Shown here one piece after another: positions 1-7,687 of a DNA stretch of 64,000 nt (position 1 is its first letter; the number at the start of each line of letters is the position of its first letter). A program made the translations under genes and the position numbers. Source of the DNA: CAWHOW01 sp963831005 (lineage in GTDB: Bacteria > Bacteroidota > Bacteroidia > Bacteroidales > CG2-30-32-10); assembly GCA_963831005.1 (NCBI GenBank), contig CAWHOW010000026.1:316139-380138 (forward strand), in the 5' to 3' direction. Under the pieces are notes generated by a model that was not told where the DNA came from, did no database searches, and saw only the letters and a list, made by a program, of their open reading frames with translations.

Positions 1-106
1 TTTCTGCAAAAAATCTTGAGTTTAGTGCATTCATTGCCTGTGGGCGGCTAATTGTTACAATAGCTATCCCATTGCTAATTTCAGGCTTTAGTATTTCGTA
101 ATTCAT
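1..106 (-). CDS. Enoyl-CoA hydratase/isomerase (crotonase) family, N-terminal fragment
   Basis: The reverse strand opens with ATG at 106 and stays open to the window edge, giving about 35 residues. They contain the typical crotonase first strand and turn: a hydrophobic strand ending VTISRPQAMNALN, which matches the V-x-L-N-R-P-x-x-x-N-A-L family motif. It lies 60 bp downstream of the HMG-CoA lyase-like gene on the same strand and so is probably the last visible member of the branched-acyl-CoA operon. The catalytic part lies outside the window, so the substrate cannot be assigned. Confidence 0.75.
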   Translation of the reverse strand, partial: MNYEILKPEISNGIAIVTISRPQAMNALNSRFFAE

Positions 107-166
107 AATTTTTGATTTTGGTTAATATTAAATCTAGGAATAAATTTACTTGTCCAAATATATACT

Positions 167-1198
167 TTAAACTTCATCCAAATGTAATATACCTGAATGA
201 GGTGGTATTTTTGGAATTCTACCTGTTCTAATACATTCTGAACGAAGCCTTCTGCCAACAACCCTCTCAACCATTTTACCTACTTCAAGAACTTTATCCA
301 CATTAAGGTTTGTTTCAATTCCAATTTCATCCATCATTACCACCATGTCCTCTGTTGAATTAAGCCCGGTAATACCAGGATCGGCATAATAATATTCTCC
401 TGTACCTACAACAGGGACTCCGCTTACAAAGTTTGCCGGTTGCCCGCCTATACCACCCATAGTTGATTCAAAGTTTGTCATGCCTGCCTGAAGCGAAGCA
501 AGAATATTTGCAAGGCCCCAGCCCCTTGTAGTATGCAAATGAACAATATGCTTGGCCGGGCTTTGAAATTCATCCATCAGCATAGAGAAATATTTATAAA
601 CCCTATCAGGAGAAGCCGACCCGTCATGATCAGCATGCTCAACATCATCTGCACCAATATCGAACCATCGTTTAGTAAATTCAATGGCTTTGCTCATTTC
701 AGTCGGTCCTTCAATCGGACAGCCCCAAATCGTGCTTACGGTTCCATTTACTTTTATGCCTGCATCATGGGCTTTTTTAATGCCTTCTTCTGCCATTTTC
801 CAGTATTCCTTAAGAGAGATGCCAGAGTTTTTAATGTGATGTGATTCACTGGTTGAAACCATCAACAGTATTCTGTCAGGACCATAGCCATCCTTTTTAT
901 ACTGAATAGCTCTTTCAATAGCCTTTTCACGTATAGTAACACAAGTTAACATAACATCTTTTAGCAGTTTTCCTACACGTTTACTACCTCTCAGCGATTT
1001 TAACAGATCTTCTGCATCTTTGAACTGTGGCATACCAATTGGGTTCCCAAGATTGGTAATTTCTATATGTTTAAAACCGGTAAGTATAAGTTCCTCTGCT
1101 ACCCACAATTTTGCATCAGCAGAAATATATTTTTCTTCATGCTGAAAACCGTCTCTTACAGTAATGTCACCTATTGTGACTTTTTTTGGATAATTCAT
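167..1198 (-). CDS. Hydroxymethylglutaryl-CoA lyase-like protein (HMGL/DRE-TIM family)
   Basis: A 343-residue TIM-barrel protein of the HMG-CoA lyase / citramalate synthase superfamily. Visible are the N-terminal metal/catalytic motif VRDGFQ (Arg15, Asp16, Gln19) and the HLH metal-ligand pair (His220, His222). HMG-CoA lyase splits HMG-CoA into acetyl-CoA and acetoacetate, the last step of leucine breakdown. The downstream position next to an acetoacetate-activating CoA-transferase fits that role. Two departures from canonical lyases are seen: the G-G-C-P loop that supplies the catalytic cysteine reads GGQP here (Gln253), and the S-L-G-D-T segment is replaced by ADHDGSASP. It is also about 40 residues longer than bacterial MvaB. 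The context supports the lyase function but the active site does not fully, so a related aldol-type lyase is possible. Confidence 0.75.
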   Translation of the reverse strand: MNYPKKVTIGDITVRDGFQHEEKYISADAKLWVAEELILTGFKHIEITNLGNPIGMPQFKDAEDLLKSLRGSKRVGKLLKDVMLTCVTIREKAIERAIQYKKDGYGPDRILLMVSTSESHHIKNSGISLKEYWKMAEEGIKKAHDAGIKVNGTVSTIWGCPIEGPTEMSKAIEFTKRWFDIGADDVEHADHDGSASPDRVYKYFSMLMDEFQSPAKHIVHLHTTRGWGLANILASLQAGMTNFESTMGGIGGQPANFVSGVPVVGTGEYYYADPGITGLNSTEDMVVMMDEIGIETNLNVDKVLEVGKMVERVVGRRLRSECIRTGRIPKIPPHSGILHLDEV

Positions 1199-1232
1199 TG
1201 TATATTAAATTTCAGATTACAAATTAAATAAA

Positions 1233-1885
1233 TTAAATTTTAATTTCCGGAATATCTCCTTCGATTATTAAATTAGCTTCAGTTGCAGCAATAATCTGTT
1301 CAACTGTTATGCCCGGGCTCTTTCTATAAGTTTAAATCCTTGCTCTGTAATATCAATAACAGCCAGATCTGTTACAATCCTTTTCACACAATTGATCCCT
1401 GTTAATGGCAGCGAGCATTGTTTTAATAATTTAGATTGTCCTTTATTAGCATGTTGCATAGCTACTATGATATTTTTTGCTGAAGCAACCAGGTCCATAG
1501 CACCTCCCATTCCTTTCACAATTTTACCCGGAACTTTCCAGCTAGCCATATCACCTTTCTCGGATACCTCAAAAGCCCCAAGTACAGTAATATCGATATG
1601 CCCGCCTCTTATCATTGCAAAACTTGTTGCTGAGTCGAAAAAGGAAGAACCGGGGAGGCTTGTAATTGTTTGTTTTCCGGCATTGATAAGATCGGCATCA
1701 ACATTTTCTTTTGTGGGGAAAGGCCCCATACCAAGCATACCATTTTCCGAATGCAGAATTACATGAATTCCCTGAGGGATATAATTTGCAACTAATGTGG
1801 GAATTCCAATTCCTAAATTCACATAATAGCCGTCTTTTAATTCCAAAGCAATGCGCTTTGCTATCTGATTTTTATCTAATGCCAT
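1233..1885 (-). CDS. scoB: 3-oxoacid (succinyl-CoA:acetoacetate) CoA-transferase subunit B, frameshifted near the C-terminus
   Basis: Subunit B of the two-subunit CoA-transferase that moves CoA from succinyl-CoA to acetoacetate. The SENGMLGMGP segment carries the catalytic glutamate of this family. The open frame as sequenced stops at 1307 after 192 residues, ending ERARA. One extra C near 1313-1318 would let it continue as PGITVEQIIAATEAN and on to EIKI, with a stop at 1233-1235. The restored protein is 217 residues, the normal length for ScoB. The deletion lies in a GCCCGGGC run, so either a sequencing slip or a recent mutation is possible. The start lies 3 bp after the stop of scoA, showing tight coupling. 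Confidence 0.85.
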
Positions 1886-1888
1886 TGT

Positions 1889-2584
1889 TTATGATTCTGA
1901 TAAAGTAAGTTTTTCAATTCTTTTTTCATAATTTACTCCCTGAAAGATGCGCTGCACAAAAATACCCGGAGTGTGAATATAATTTGGATCAAGTTCACCG
2001 GCAGGAACAATTTCTTCAACCTCAGCAATGGTTATTTTTCCAGCCATTGCCATTAAACTGTTAAAATTAAGCGCAGTGTTTTTATAAATCAAATTACCAT
2101 GGGTATCTCCTTTCCATGCTTTGATAATAGCAAAATCTGCCTCAAGTGCATTTTCCAGCAAATGCATTTTCCCATTAAAGTTGCGTGATTCTTTTCCAAT
2201 ACCAATCTCAGTACCATATCCCGCAGGAACATAAAAAGCAGGTATACCGGCGCCTGCAGCTCTTATCCTTTCAGCCAGCGTTCCCTGTGGCACCAATTCA
2301 ACTTCAAGTTCTCCGCTTAAATACTGCCTTTCAAATTCGCCATTTTCACCAACATAAGAAGCAATCATTTTTCTTATCTGCTTGGTCTTTAACAAGAGTC
2401 CTAGCCCGAAATCATCTACACCACAATTATTTGAAATACATACCAGGTCTTTGATCTTTGATTTCACCAATTCACTTATGGTATTTTCGGGGATACCACA
2501 CAAACCAAATCCTCCAAACATAATAGTCTGATTGTCGGTAATCCCGTCAATAGCCTCAAGTGCATTTTTATAAACTTTATTCAT
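1889..2584 (-). CDS. scoA: 3-oxoacid CoA-transferase subunit A
   Basis: A 231-residue alpha subunit with the GGFGLCGIPE glycine-rich CoA-binding motif near residue 24 and the SNNCGVDDFGLG segment typical of ScoA/AtoD. With ScoB it activates acetoacetate to acetoacetyl-CoA, linking the lyase product to thiolysis. The frame extends upstream to 2620, but the ATG at 2584 aligns with family N-termini (MNKVYKNA) and avoids an unconserved basic extension. It is co-transcribed with scoB (3-bp gap) and with the acyl-CoA dehydrogenase 51 bp upstream. Confidence 0.9.
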   Translation of the reverse strand: MNKVYKNALEAIDGITDNQTIMFGGFGLCGIPENTISELVKSKIKDLVCISNNCGVDDFGLGLLLKTKQIRKMIASYVGENGEFERQYLSGELEVELVPQGTLAERIRAAGAGIPAFYVPAGYGTEIGIGKESRNFNGKMHLLENALEADFAIIKAWKGDTHGNLIYKNTALNFNSLMAMAGKITIAEVEEIVPAGELDPNYIHTPGIFVQRIFQGVNYEKRIEKLTLSES

Positions 2585-2635
2585 GTGTTGCTTTTTAATT
2601 TTTATTAAGTAAAGAAACAAAAAAATATCTTATCG

Positions 2636-3781
2636 TTAACATCCTATATATCTGGAAATGACCAATCTTTGTATTTCGGATGTGCCTTCACCTATCTGAA
2701 GCAGCCTCTGGTCGCGATAAAATCTTTCAATATCATAATCTTTCATAAGCCCATAGCCACCATGGATCTGCAATGCCTCATCGGCAACTTCTTTTGCAAT
2801 TTCAGAACAATACAATTTTGACATAGCTGCTTCCATTCCAAATGGCTTTTTGTTATCACAAAGCCAGCAAGCCTTATATAACAGGTTTCTTGCTAGTTCG
2901 ATTTTTAATGCCATATCTGCCAATTTGAACGCTATAACCTGCTGTTTGCTAATAGGCTTCCCAAACTGTACTCTTTCTTTAGAATATTTCAGAGCCATTT
3001 CAAAAGCCCCTTGCGCCAAACCTAATCCCATAGCACCTATTGCAAGCCTTCCGAAGTCAAGTGTACTAAGCATTATTTTTGAGCCAATTCCCTGTTGTCC
3101 TAAAATATTTTCTTCCGGAACTTTGCAGTCATCAAAAAACAGTTCGGAAGTATTTGATGCACGCCACATCATTTTATCGTGCATTGTTCTTGCAGTAAAA
3201 CCGGCTGTACCGTTTTCAACTATGATAACTGAAAATATTTTTTCATTGTTACTATCCACCCCTGTGATTGCCTGAATGATAGATCCCAATGTAATTTCAG
3301 AAGAAGCATTTGTGATAAAAATTTTCGATCCGTTTAGTACCCACTCTCCGTTTTCAAGGTTTGCAGTGGTTTTTGTGTTTCTTGAATCCGAACCGGCTTG
3401 TGGTTCTGTAAGTCCAAATCCAAAAAGATATTCTCCTGTGCAAAGTCTCGGTAGATATTTTCTTTTTTGTTCTTCAGACCCGAAATAATATATCGGATTC
3501 ATGCCTAATGAGTTTCCAGCAGCGACTGTTACCGCTTGTGAACTGTCGACGCGTGCCAATTCTTCTACCGCAATAATATAAGAAAGATAATCTAACCCCT
3601 GTCCTCCATATTCTTGCGGAACTACCATACCGAATAAGCCTATTTCTCCCATTTTCTTTGCGAGCGCAACTGAGAATTGTTGTTTATCATCCAGTTCTTT
3701 CGCCAGAGGTTTTATTTCACGTTCCGCAAAATCCCTTACGCTTTTCCTGATATGATGATGCTCTTCCGTTAATATATACAT
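2636..3781 (-). CDS. Acyl-CoA dehydrogenase (FAD), short/branched-chain type
   Basis: A 381-residue FAD-dependent acyl-CoA dehydrogenase with the usual three domains: an N-terminal helical domain, a middle beta domain with FGLTEPQAGSD and FITNA, and a C-terminal helical domain with RVQFGKPI and QIHGGYG. The catalytic base is Glu365 in QIGEGTSEIQ, the position used by short-, medium- and 2-methyl-branched-chain enzymes. Isovaleryl-CoA dehydrogenases have a non-acidic residue there and use a glutamate in an upstream helix. The corresponding segment here, LDFGRL, lacks that glutamate. The operon implies isovaleryl-CoA as substrate but the residue pattern points to a butyryl/2-methylacyl type. 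The electron acceptor would be ETF. Confidence 0.88.
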   Translation of the reverse strand: MYILTEEHHHIRKSVRDFAEREIKPLAKELDDKQQFSVALAKKMGEIGLFGMVVPQEYGGQGLDYLSYIIAVEELARVDSSQAVTVAAGNSLGMNPIYYFGSEEQKRKYLPRLCTGEYLFGFGLTEPQAGSDSRNTKTTANLENGEWVLNGSKIFITNASSEITLGSIIQAITGVDSNNEKIFSVIIVENGTAGFTARTMHDKMMWRASNTSELFFDDCKVPEENILGQQGIGSKIMLSTLDFGRLAIGAMGLGLAQGAFEMALKYSKERVQFGKPISKQQVIAFKLADMALKIELARNLLYKACWLCDNKKPFGMEAAMSKLYCSEIAKEVADEALQIHGGYGLMKDYDIERFYRDQRLLQIGEGTSEIQRLVISRYIGC

Positions 3782-3853
3782 GTAATTTGAATTTTCGATT
3801 AAATTTTATTTAAAACATTATTACGTCATTTTCACTCAAACAGAATAAAATCA

Positions 3854-5842
3854 CTATTTGTCTTCAAATGTTATCAAAGGTTTACTGCTATCAACCATGT
3901 CGCCAACACTAACATTTATTTTTTCAATAACTGTATCTTTTATTGCAAGGATATTGTTTTCCATTTTCATTGCCTCCACAACAAGAAGAGTATCGCCCTT
4001 TTTGACTTTATCTTTTGCTTTTATATTTAATTTTATAACTTTTCCCGGCATGGGAGAAAAAACATGATTTGAATCTTCGTCTGTACCTCCGGAACTGTGA
4101 AATACATCTTCTTTTACAAGCATATCTTTTCTAATAGCGTTGAAGAGATTTCCATTGTATGATATATATGCATTGCCTTTCGAATCATCTGATATATATG
4201 TATTATAAGCTTCATTGTTTATTGTAAGAATGATATTTCCATCTTTAATTTCATTCACTTTTACAACATACTTTTCTCCTGATATTTCAAATTCAAATAC
4301 ATCATGGATTTCTTTATTGATATAAACAGAAATGTCACTCCCTTCAAATCCCACATCAATTTTCATAGGGTCGCGCCAATAACCTATTGCAGACCATACA
4401 CTATTAATAGTTTTATCTTTTCTATTAAGGCTGAAAACCAGATAAGCTATTAGCGGAATAAAGAATGGGGTTGCTTTTTTTGATTCGTCACAAACAGCAA
4501 GCATTTCTTCTTTATATTCTTCACAGAATTTTGTAGAGATCTTATTTTTAATATATGCCTCATGTTGCATCACATTAATGAGGTAGGATACGTTTGTTTT
4601 GATACCATGAATAATGTATTCCTTTAATGCCGCAATCATTTTTATTCTGGCATTCTCCCTGTCGACACCCCATACAACAAGTTTACTTATCATCGGGTCG
4701 AAGAAACTTTCAATAGTAGTAGCTTTGGCAATTCCAGTATCTATACGTATCCCTTCACCTGAAGGCTCTTTGTAATATGTCATTTTTCCCGGAGAAGGAA
4801 GGAAATTATTTTCAGGGTCTTCAGCATAAACACGGCATTCTATGGCATGTCCTTTTTGTTTTATATCTTCCTGTTTGAATGTAAGTGGGTTCCCCGCTGC
4901 AATTAAAATCTGCTCTTTAACAATATCAATGCCTGTGACCATTTCTGTTACAGGATGCTCAACCTGAACACGCGTGTTCATTTCAAGGAAATAATAATGA
5001 AGGTCCTTATCTACCAGAAATTCAATGGTTCCCGCATTGTTATAACCAATTTCTTTACCTATCCTCACAGCATCAGCGCCCATCTTTGATCTCACTTCAG
5101 CGCTTAGTGTGGGCGAAGGAGATTCCTCCATTATTTTTTGATACCTCCGCTGGATGGAACATTCACGTTCAAAAAGATGAACAACATTGCCAAAATTATC
5201 ACCAATAATCTGAATCTCTATATGTCTTGGTTCTTCAATGAATTTTTCAATATATACTGTGCCATCACCGAAATAAGATTTTGCTTCGCGGCTTGTTGAT
5301 TCCAGCGCATTCTCCAGTTCAATGTCGTTATGAACGATACGCATTCCTTTTCCGCCACCACCTGCTGCGGCCTTGATCAATAAAGGATACGGAATGGATC
5401 TGCCGGCTTTTAATAAAGTAGCCACATCGCCGGTTACACCCTCTGTCATTGGCACATTTATCTTTTTTACAAATGCCCTTGCTTCAATTTTATTGCCCAT
5501 AATCTTCATGGCGTTGGTATGCGGGCCAATAAAAGTGATTCCTGCATCTTCGCATGCCTTAACAAACAAGGGGTTTTCAGCAAGAAAACCATAGCCAGGG
5601 TGTATGGCATCGCATTTTGATTTTATGGCAACTTCAATAATTTTATTGATATTCAAATAGGTGTCGTGCAGTTCAACTTTCCCAAGACAATATGATTCAT
5701 CGCCAGATTTTACATGTAACGCATCAGCTTCAACTTCGGAATAAATTGTAACTGTTTTGATTCCCAAAGCTTTGGCTGACTTTATAATCCTGATAGCAAT
5801 TTCTCCACGATTAGCTACGAGTATCTTGTTAAATAATTTCAT
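3854..5842 (-). CDS. Acyl-CoA (methylcrotonyl-/propionyl-type) carboxylase alpha subunit: biotin carboxylase plus biotin carrier
   Basis: A 662-residue two-function subunit. Residues 1-450 form biotin carboxylase: N-terminal fold starting KILVANRGEIAIRI, ATP-grasp glycine loop AAAGGGGKGMR near residue 160, and the ECSIQRRYQK and EMNTRVQVEHPVTE active-site motifs. Residues from about 590 form the biotinyl domain with EAMKMEN; the biotinylated lysine is Lys626. It carboxylates biotin with ATP and bicarbonate for transfer by the beta subunit encoded at 7688-9295. In this operon 3-methylcrotonyl-CoA is the likely substrate. Alpha and beta are separated by three genes, two of them probable insertions (IVP, GxxExxY). 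Confidence 0.9.
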   Translation of the reverse strand: MKLFNKILVANRGEIAIRIIKSAKALGIKTVTIYSEVEADALHVKSGDESYCLGKVELHDTYLNINKIIEVAIKSKCDAIHPGYGFLAENPLFVKACEDAGITFIGPHTNAMKIMGNKIEARAFVKKINVPMTEGVTGDVATLLKAGRSIPYPLLIKAAAGGGGKGMRIVHNDIELENALESTSREAKSYFGDGTVYIEKFIEEPRHIEIQIIGDNFGNVVHLFERECSIQRRYQKIMEESPSPTLSAEVRSKMGADAVRIGKEIGYNNAGTIEFLVDKDLHYYFLEMNTRVQVEHPVTEMVTGIDIVKEQILIAAGNPLTFKQEDIKQKGHAIECRVYAEDPENNFLPSPGKMTYYKEPSGEGIRIDTGIAKATTIESFFDPMISKLVVWGVDRENARIKMIAALKEYIIHGIKTNVSYLINVMQHEAYIKNKISTKFCEEYKEEMLAVCDESKKATPFFIPLIAYLVFSLNRKDKTINSVWSAIGYWRDPMKIDVGFEGSDISVYINKEIHDVFEFEISGEKYVVKVNEIKDGNIILTINNEAYNTYISDDSKGNAYISYNGNLFNAIRKDMLVKEDVFHSSGGTDEDSNHVFSPMPGKVIKLNIKAKDKVKKGDTLLVVEAMKMENNILAIKDTVIEKINVSVGDMVDSSKPLITFEDK

Positions 5843-5844
5843 AT

Positions 5845-5905
5845 TTACTGGTTACTGGTTTCTAGTTACTGATTACTTACTGGTTTCTAGTTACTGGTTA
5901 TTTGT
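5845..5905. repeat. Low-complexity flank of the IVP cassette (downstream side)
   Basis: Repeated words of the type TTACTGGTTTCTAGTTACTG follow the end of the IVP gene at 5910. Words in inverse orientation (CAACTAGTAACAAGCAACTA) lie on the other side at about 6289-6310. The two sides form an imperfect inverted flank around the gene. Confidence 0.55.
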
Positions 5906-5909
5906 TTCG

Positions 5910-6275
5910 CTATGTTAACCATTCTTTTTCTACGTACTGAATAAATTTATTTATTTTCTTTCCTAATTGCTCGTATTCATCAATCAATGTTGTTAATGGA
6001 GACTCCTGGAAATGAATATCACTTATCATATTTAGCTGAGAAATGCATTCGTCACATGAAGCCTGAGAAAAAATCAGGAACCTGATGAATTCATCTTTAT
6101 ACCTGCGTCGTCCAAAACCTTCTGCAATATTATCCTTAATACTTTTTGATGATCTTCTTACCTGACTTCCTTGTTCATACAATTCATAAGATGGAAGTTG
6201 CATTGCAGTTTTATGGACTTCAATTGCCAATCTATAAGCAATCTGATAAATTTCCAATTCTTTATAACTTTTCAT
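5910..6275 (-). CDS. Four helix bundle protein (23S rRNA intervening-sequence protein family)
   Basis: A 121-residue all-helical protein of the IVP family. It begins MKSYKELEIYQIAYRLAIEV, followed by the family signatures LYEQGSQVRRSSKSIKDNIAEGFGR and FLIFSQASCDE. Members form pentameric four-helix bundles and are encoded in 23S rRNA intervening sequences or scattered on Bacteroidota chromosomes; a related protein (Avd) binds nucleic acid in diversity-generating retroelements. The cellular role is not established. It sits inside the carboxylase operon between alpha subunit and hydratase, with inverted low-complexity flanks, which suggests insertion and not a metabolic part. Confidence 0.88.
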   Translation of the reverse strand: MKSYKELEIYQIAYRLAIEVHKTAMQLPSYELYEQGSQVRRSSKSIKDNIAEGFGRRRYKDEFIRFLIFSQASCDECISQLNMISDIHFQESPLTTLIDEYEQLGKKINKFIQYVEKEWLT

Positions 6276-6316
6276 AACGTAATATTAACTTGCAACTAGT
6301 AACAAGCAACTATTTT

Positions 6317-7111
6317 TTATTCACACCATTTGGGTTTCCTCTTCTCCAAAAACGCCGCCATTCCTTCCTGTCCTTCATCTGATGCCCGTATATCGGCTAT
6401 CATTTTTGCCGTATAATCATGTGCTTCATCAAGTGAAAGAACATTCGAAATAGTATAGATTAAAGTTTTGCAATGAGCAATAGCATTAGGTCCGCTAGAT
6501 TTTAAAAGATCAATGATTGAATAAATATATTCTTCAAGCTTTTCGTATGTTTCGAGCGATTTATTTACAAGCCTGTAATGTTCTGCTTCTTTTCCCTGTA
6601 TCCGTTTTCCTGTAAGCATCAAATCTTTTGCACCGTATTCGCCTATGCGTTTTATTACATATGGTGAAATACATGCCGGAACTATGCCGATCTTTACTTC
6701 ACTCAGGGAGAATGTAGCTTTATCATCGCAATATGCCAGGTCGCATGCCGAAAGCAAACCATTTGCGCCGCCAAGCGCTACTCCATGAACAAGAGCAATA
6801 GTGGGCTTTTTGCAGGTATATATGTTATAAAAACATTTAGCCAACTTCTTGCTTTCGCTGAAATTTTCATCATACGATTGTTTTGCAACATCGCGCATCC
6901 AGTTGATATCAACCCCTGCACAAAATGACCTGTCTCTGCCACGCAATATAACAACCACAACGTCCTTCATTTCATTAACAGAAGTGAAGCAATCTGTCAG
7001 TTCGGCTATCATCACATCATTAAAAGCATTGTGGACAGCAGGCCTGTTTAACCAAATGGTTGCAACCTTATCCTTAATTTCAAATTCAATGGTCTTGTAT
7101 GATTTCATCAA
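6317..7111 (-). CDS. Enoyl-CoA hydratase (probable methylglutaconyl-CoA hydratase)
   Basis: A 264-residue crotonase. Visible are the VATIWLNRPAVHNAFN entry strand, the oxyanion-hole motif SFCAGVDINWM, and HGVALGGANGLLSACD containing the second oxyanion glycine. SLSEVKIGIVPACISPYV fits methylglutaconyl-CoA hydratases (LiuC/AUH type), which commonly carry EVKIGxxPAxISP. It would hydrate 3-methylglutaconyl-CoA, the carboxylase product, to HMG-CoA. The start is M1 or M2, since two ATG codons are adjacent. Confidence 0.87.
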   Translation of the reverse strand: MMKSYKTIEFEIKDKVATIWLNRPAVHNAFNDVMIAELTDCFTSVNEMKDVVVVILRGRDRSFCAGVDINWMRDVAKQSYDENFSESKKLAKCFYNIYTCKKPTIALVHGVALGGANGLLSACDLAYCDDKATFSLSEVKIGIVPACISPYVIKRIGEYGAKDLMLTGKRIQGKEAEHYRLVNKSLETYEKLEEYIYSIIDLLKSSGPNAIAHCKTLIYTISNVLSLDEAHDYTAKMIADIRASDEGQEGMAAFLEKRKPKWCE

Positions 7112-7147
7112 ATAAATATTTTTATTATCAATATTGCATTATTTCAA

Positions 7148-7187
7148 CGAATTACGAACTTGTTACGAACGTACGAACTACGAACCT
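7148..7187. repeat. Tandem ACGAAC-type flank of the GxxExxY cassette (downstream side)
   Basis: Repeated ACGAACTACGAAC-like words are found here. The complementary words (TTCGTACTTCGTAAGTTCGT) lie at 7628-7667 beyond the start of the GxxExxY gene, so the gene is framed by an imperfect inverted repeat made of short direct repeats. Confidence 0.6.
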
Positions 7188-7225
7188 TTAATAGTTATAT
7201 TCCTTTATTATACTTCAGCAGGCAA

Positions 7226-7624
7226 TTAAGGATTAACATTAACAATTCGTTTAAATTTTATCCCTTCTTTTGTAAAATTAATAAGAATGGCAAGTTTAAG
7301 ATTAGATAATTTCAGATAATTCAAAACCTGCTCAATATTGGTTTTAGAAAAATTTCCATCCTTTTTTAATTCAACAATTATTTTATCATCAATCAGAAAG
7401 TCAAGAAACCCTTTTCCGACAATTTCATTTCTGAACTTTAAAGAATAATACACTTGTTCCTGAAACTTTCTATTATTATTACGAAGAACTATAGCAAAAG
7501 ATTTTTGATATACCTTTTCCAAATGTCCCGAACCCAGTTCATCCCAAACTTCATAAGCATATCCGATAATCTCATAACTCAATTCAGGATAAACTAAATC
7601 ATTTCTTCTTACCGGTGGTTTCAT
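7226..7624 (-). CDS. GxxExxY protein
   Basis: A 132-residue member of the GxxExxY family (TIGR04256), which has a PD-(D/E)xK-nuclease-like fold. The defining motif lies in ELGSGHLEKVYQKSFAIVL. The nuclease-like core appears as GFLDFLIDDKIIVELKK (an acidic residue, then ExK), and the C-terminal NYLKLSNLKLAILINF motif is typical. The biological function is unknown. It interrupts the operon between the hydratase and the carboxyltransferase and is flanked by inverted ACGAAC-type repeats. A second, diverged copy is at 51100. Confidence 0.9.
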   Translation of the reverse strand: MKPPVRRNDLVYPELSYEIIGYAYEVWDELGSGHLEKVYQKSFAIVLRNNNRKFQEQVYYSLKFRNEIVGKGFLDFLIDDKIIVELKKDGNFSKTNIEQVLNYLKLSNLKLAILINFTKEGIKFKRIVNVNP

Positions 7625-7627
7625 TTT

Positions 7628-7667
7628 CTATTCGTACTTCGTAAGTTCGTATTTATTCGTACTTCGA
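7628..7667. repeat. TTCGTA-type flank of the GxxExxY cassette (upstream side)
   Basis: Complement of the repeat words at 7148-7187; together they bracket the GxxExxY gene. Confidence 0.55.
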
Positions 7668-7687
7668 TGAAAATTATTCTTTCTTTT

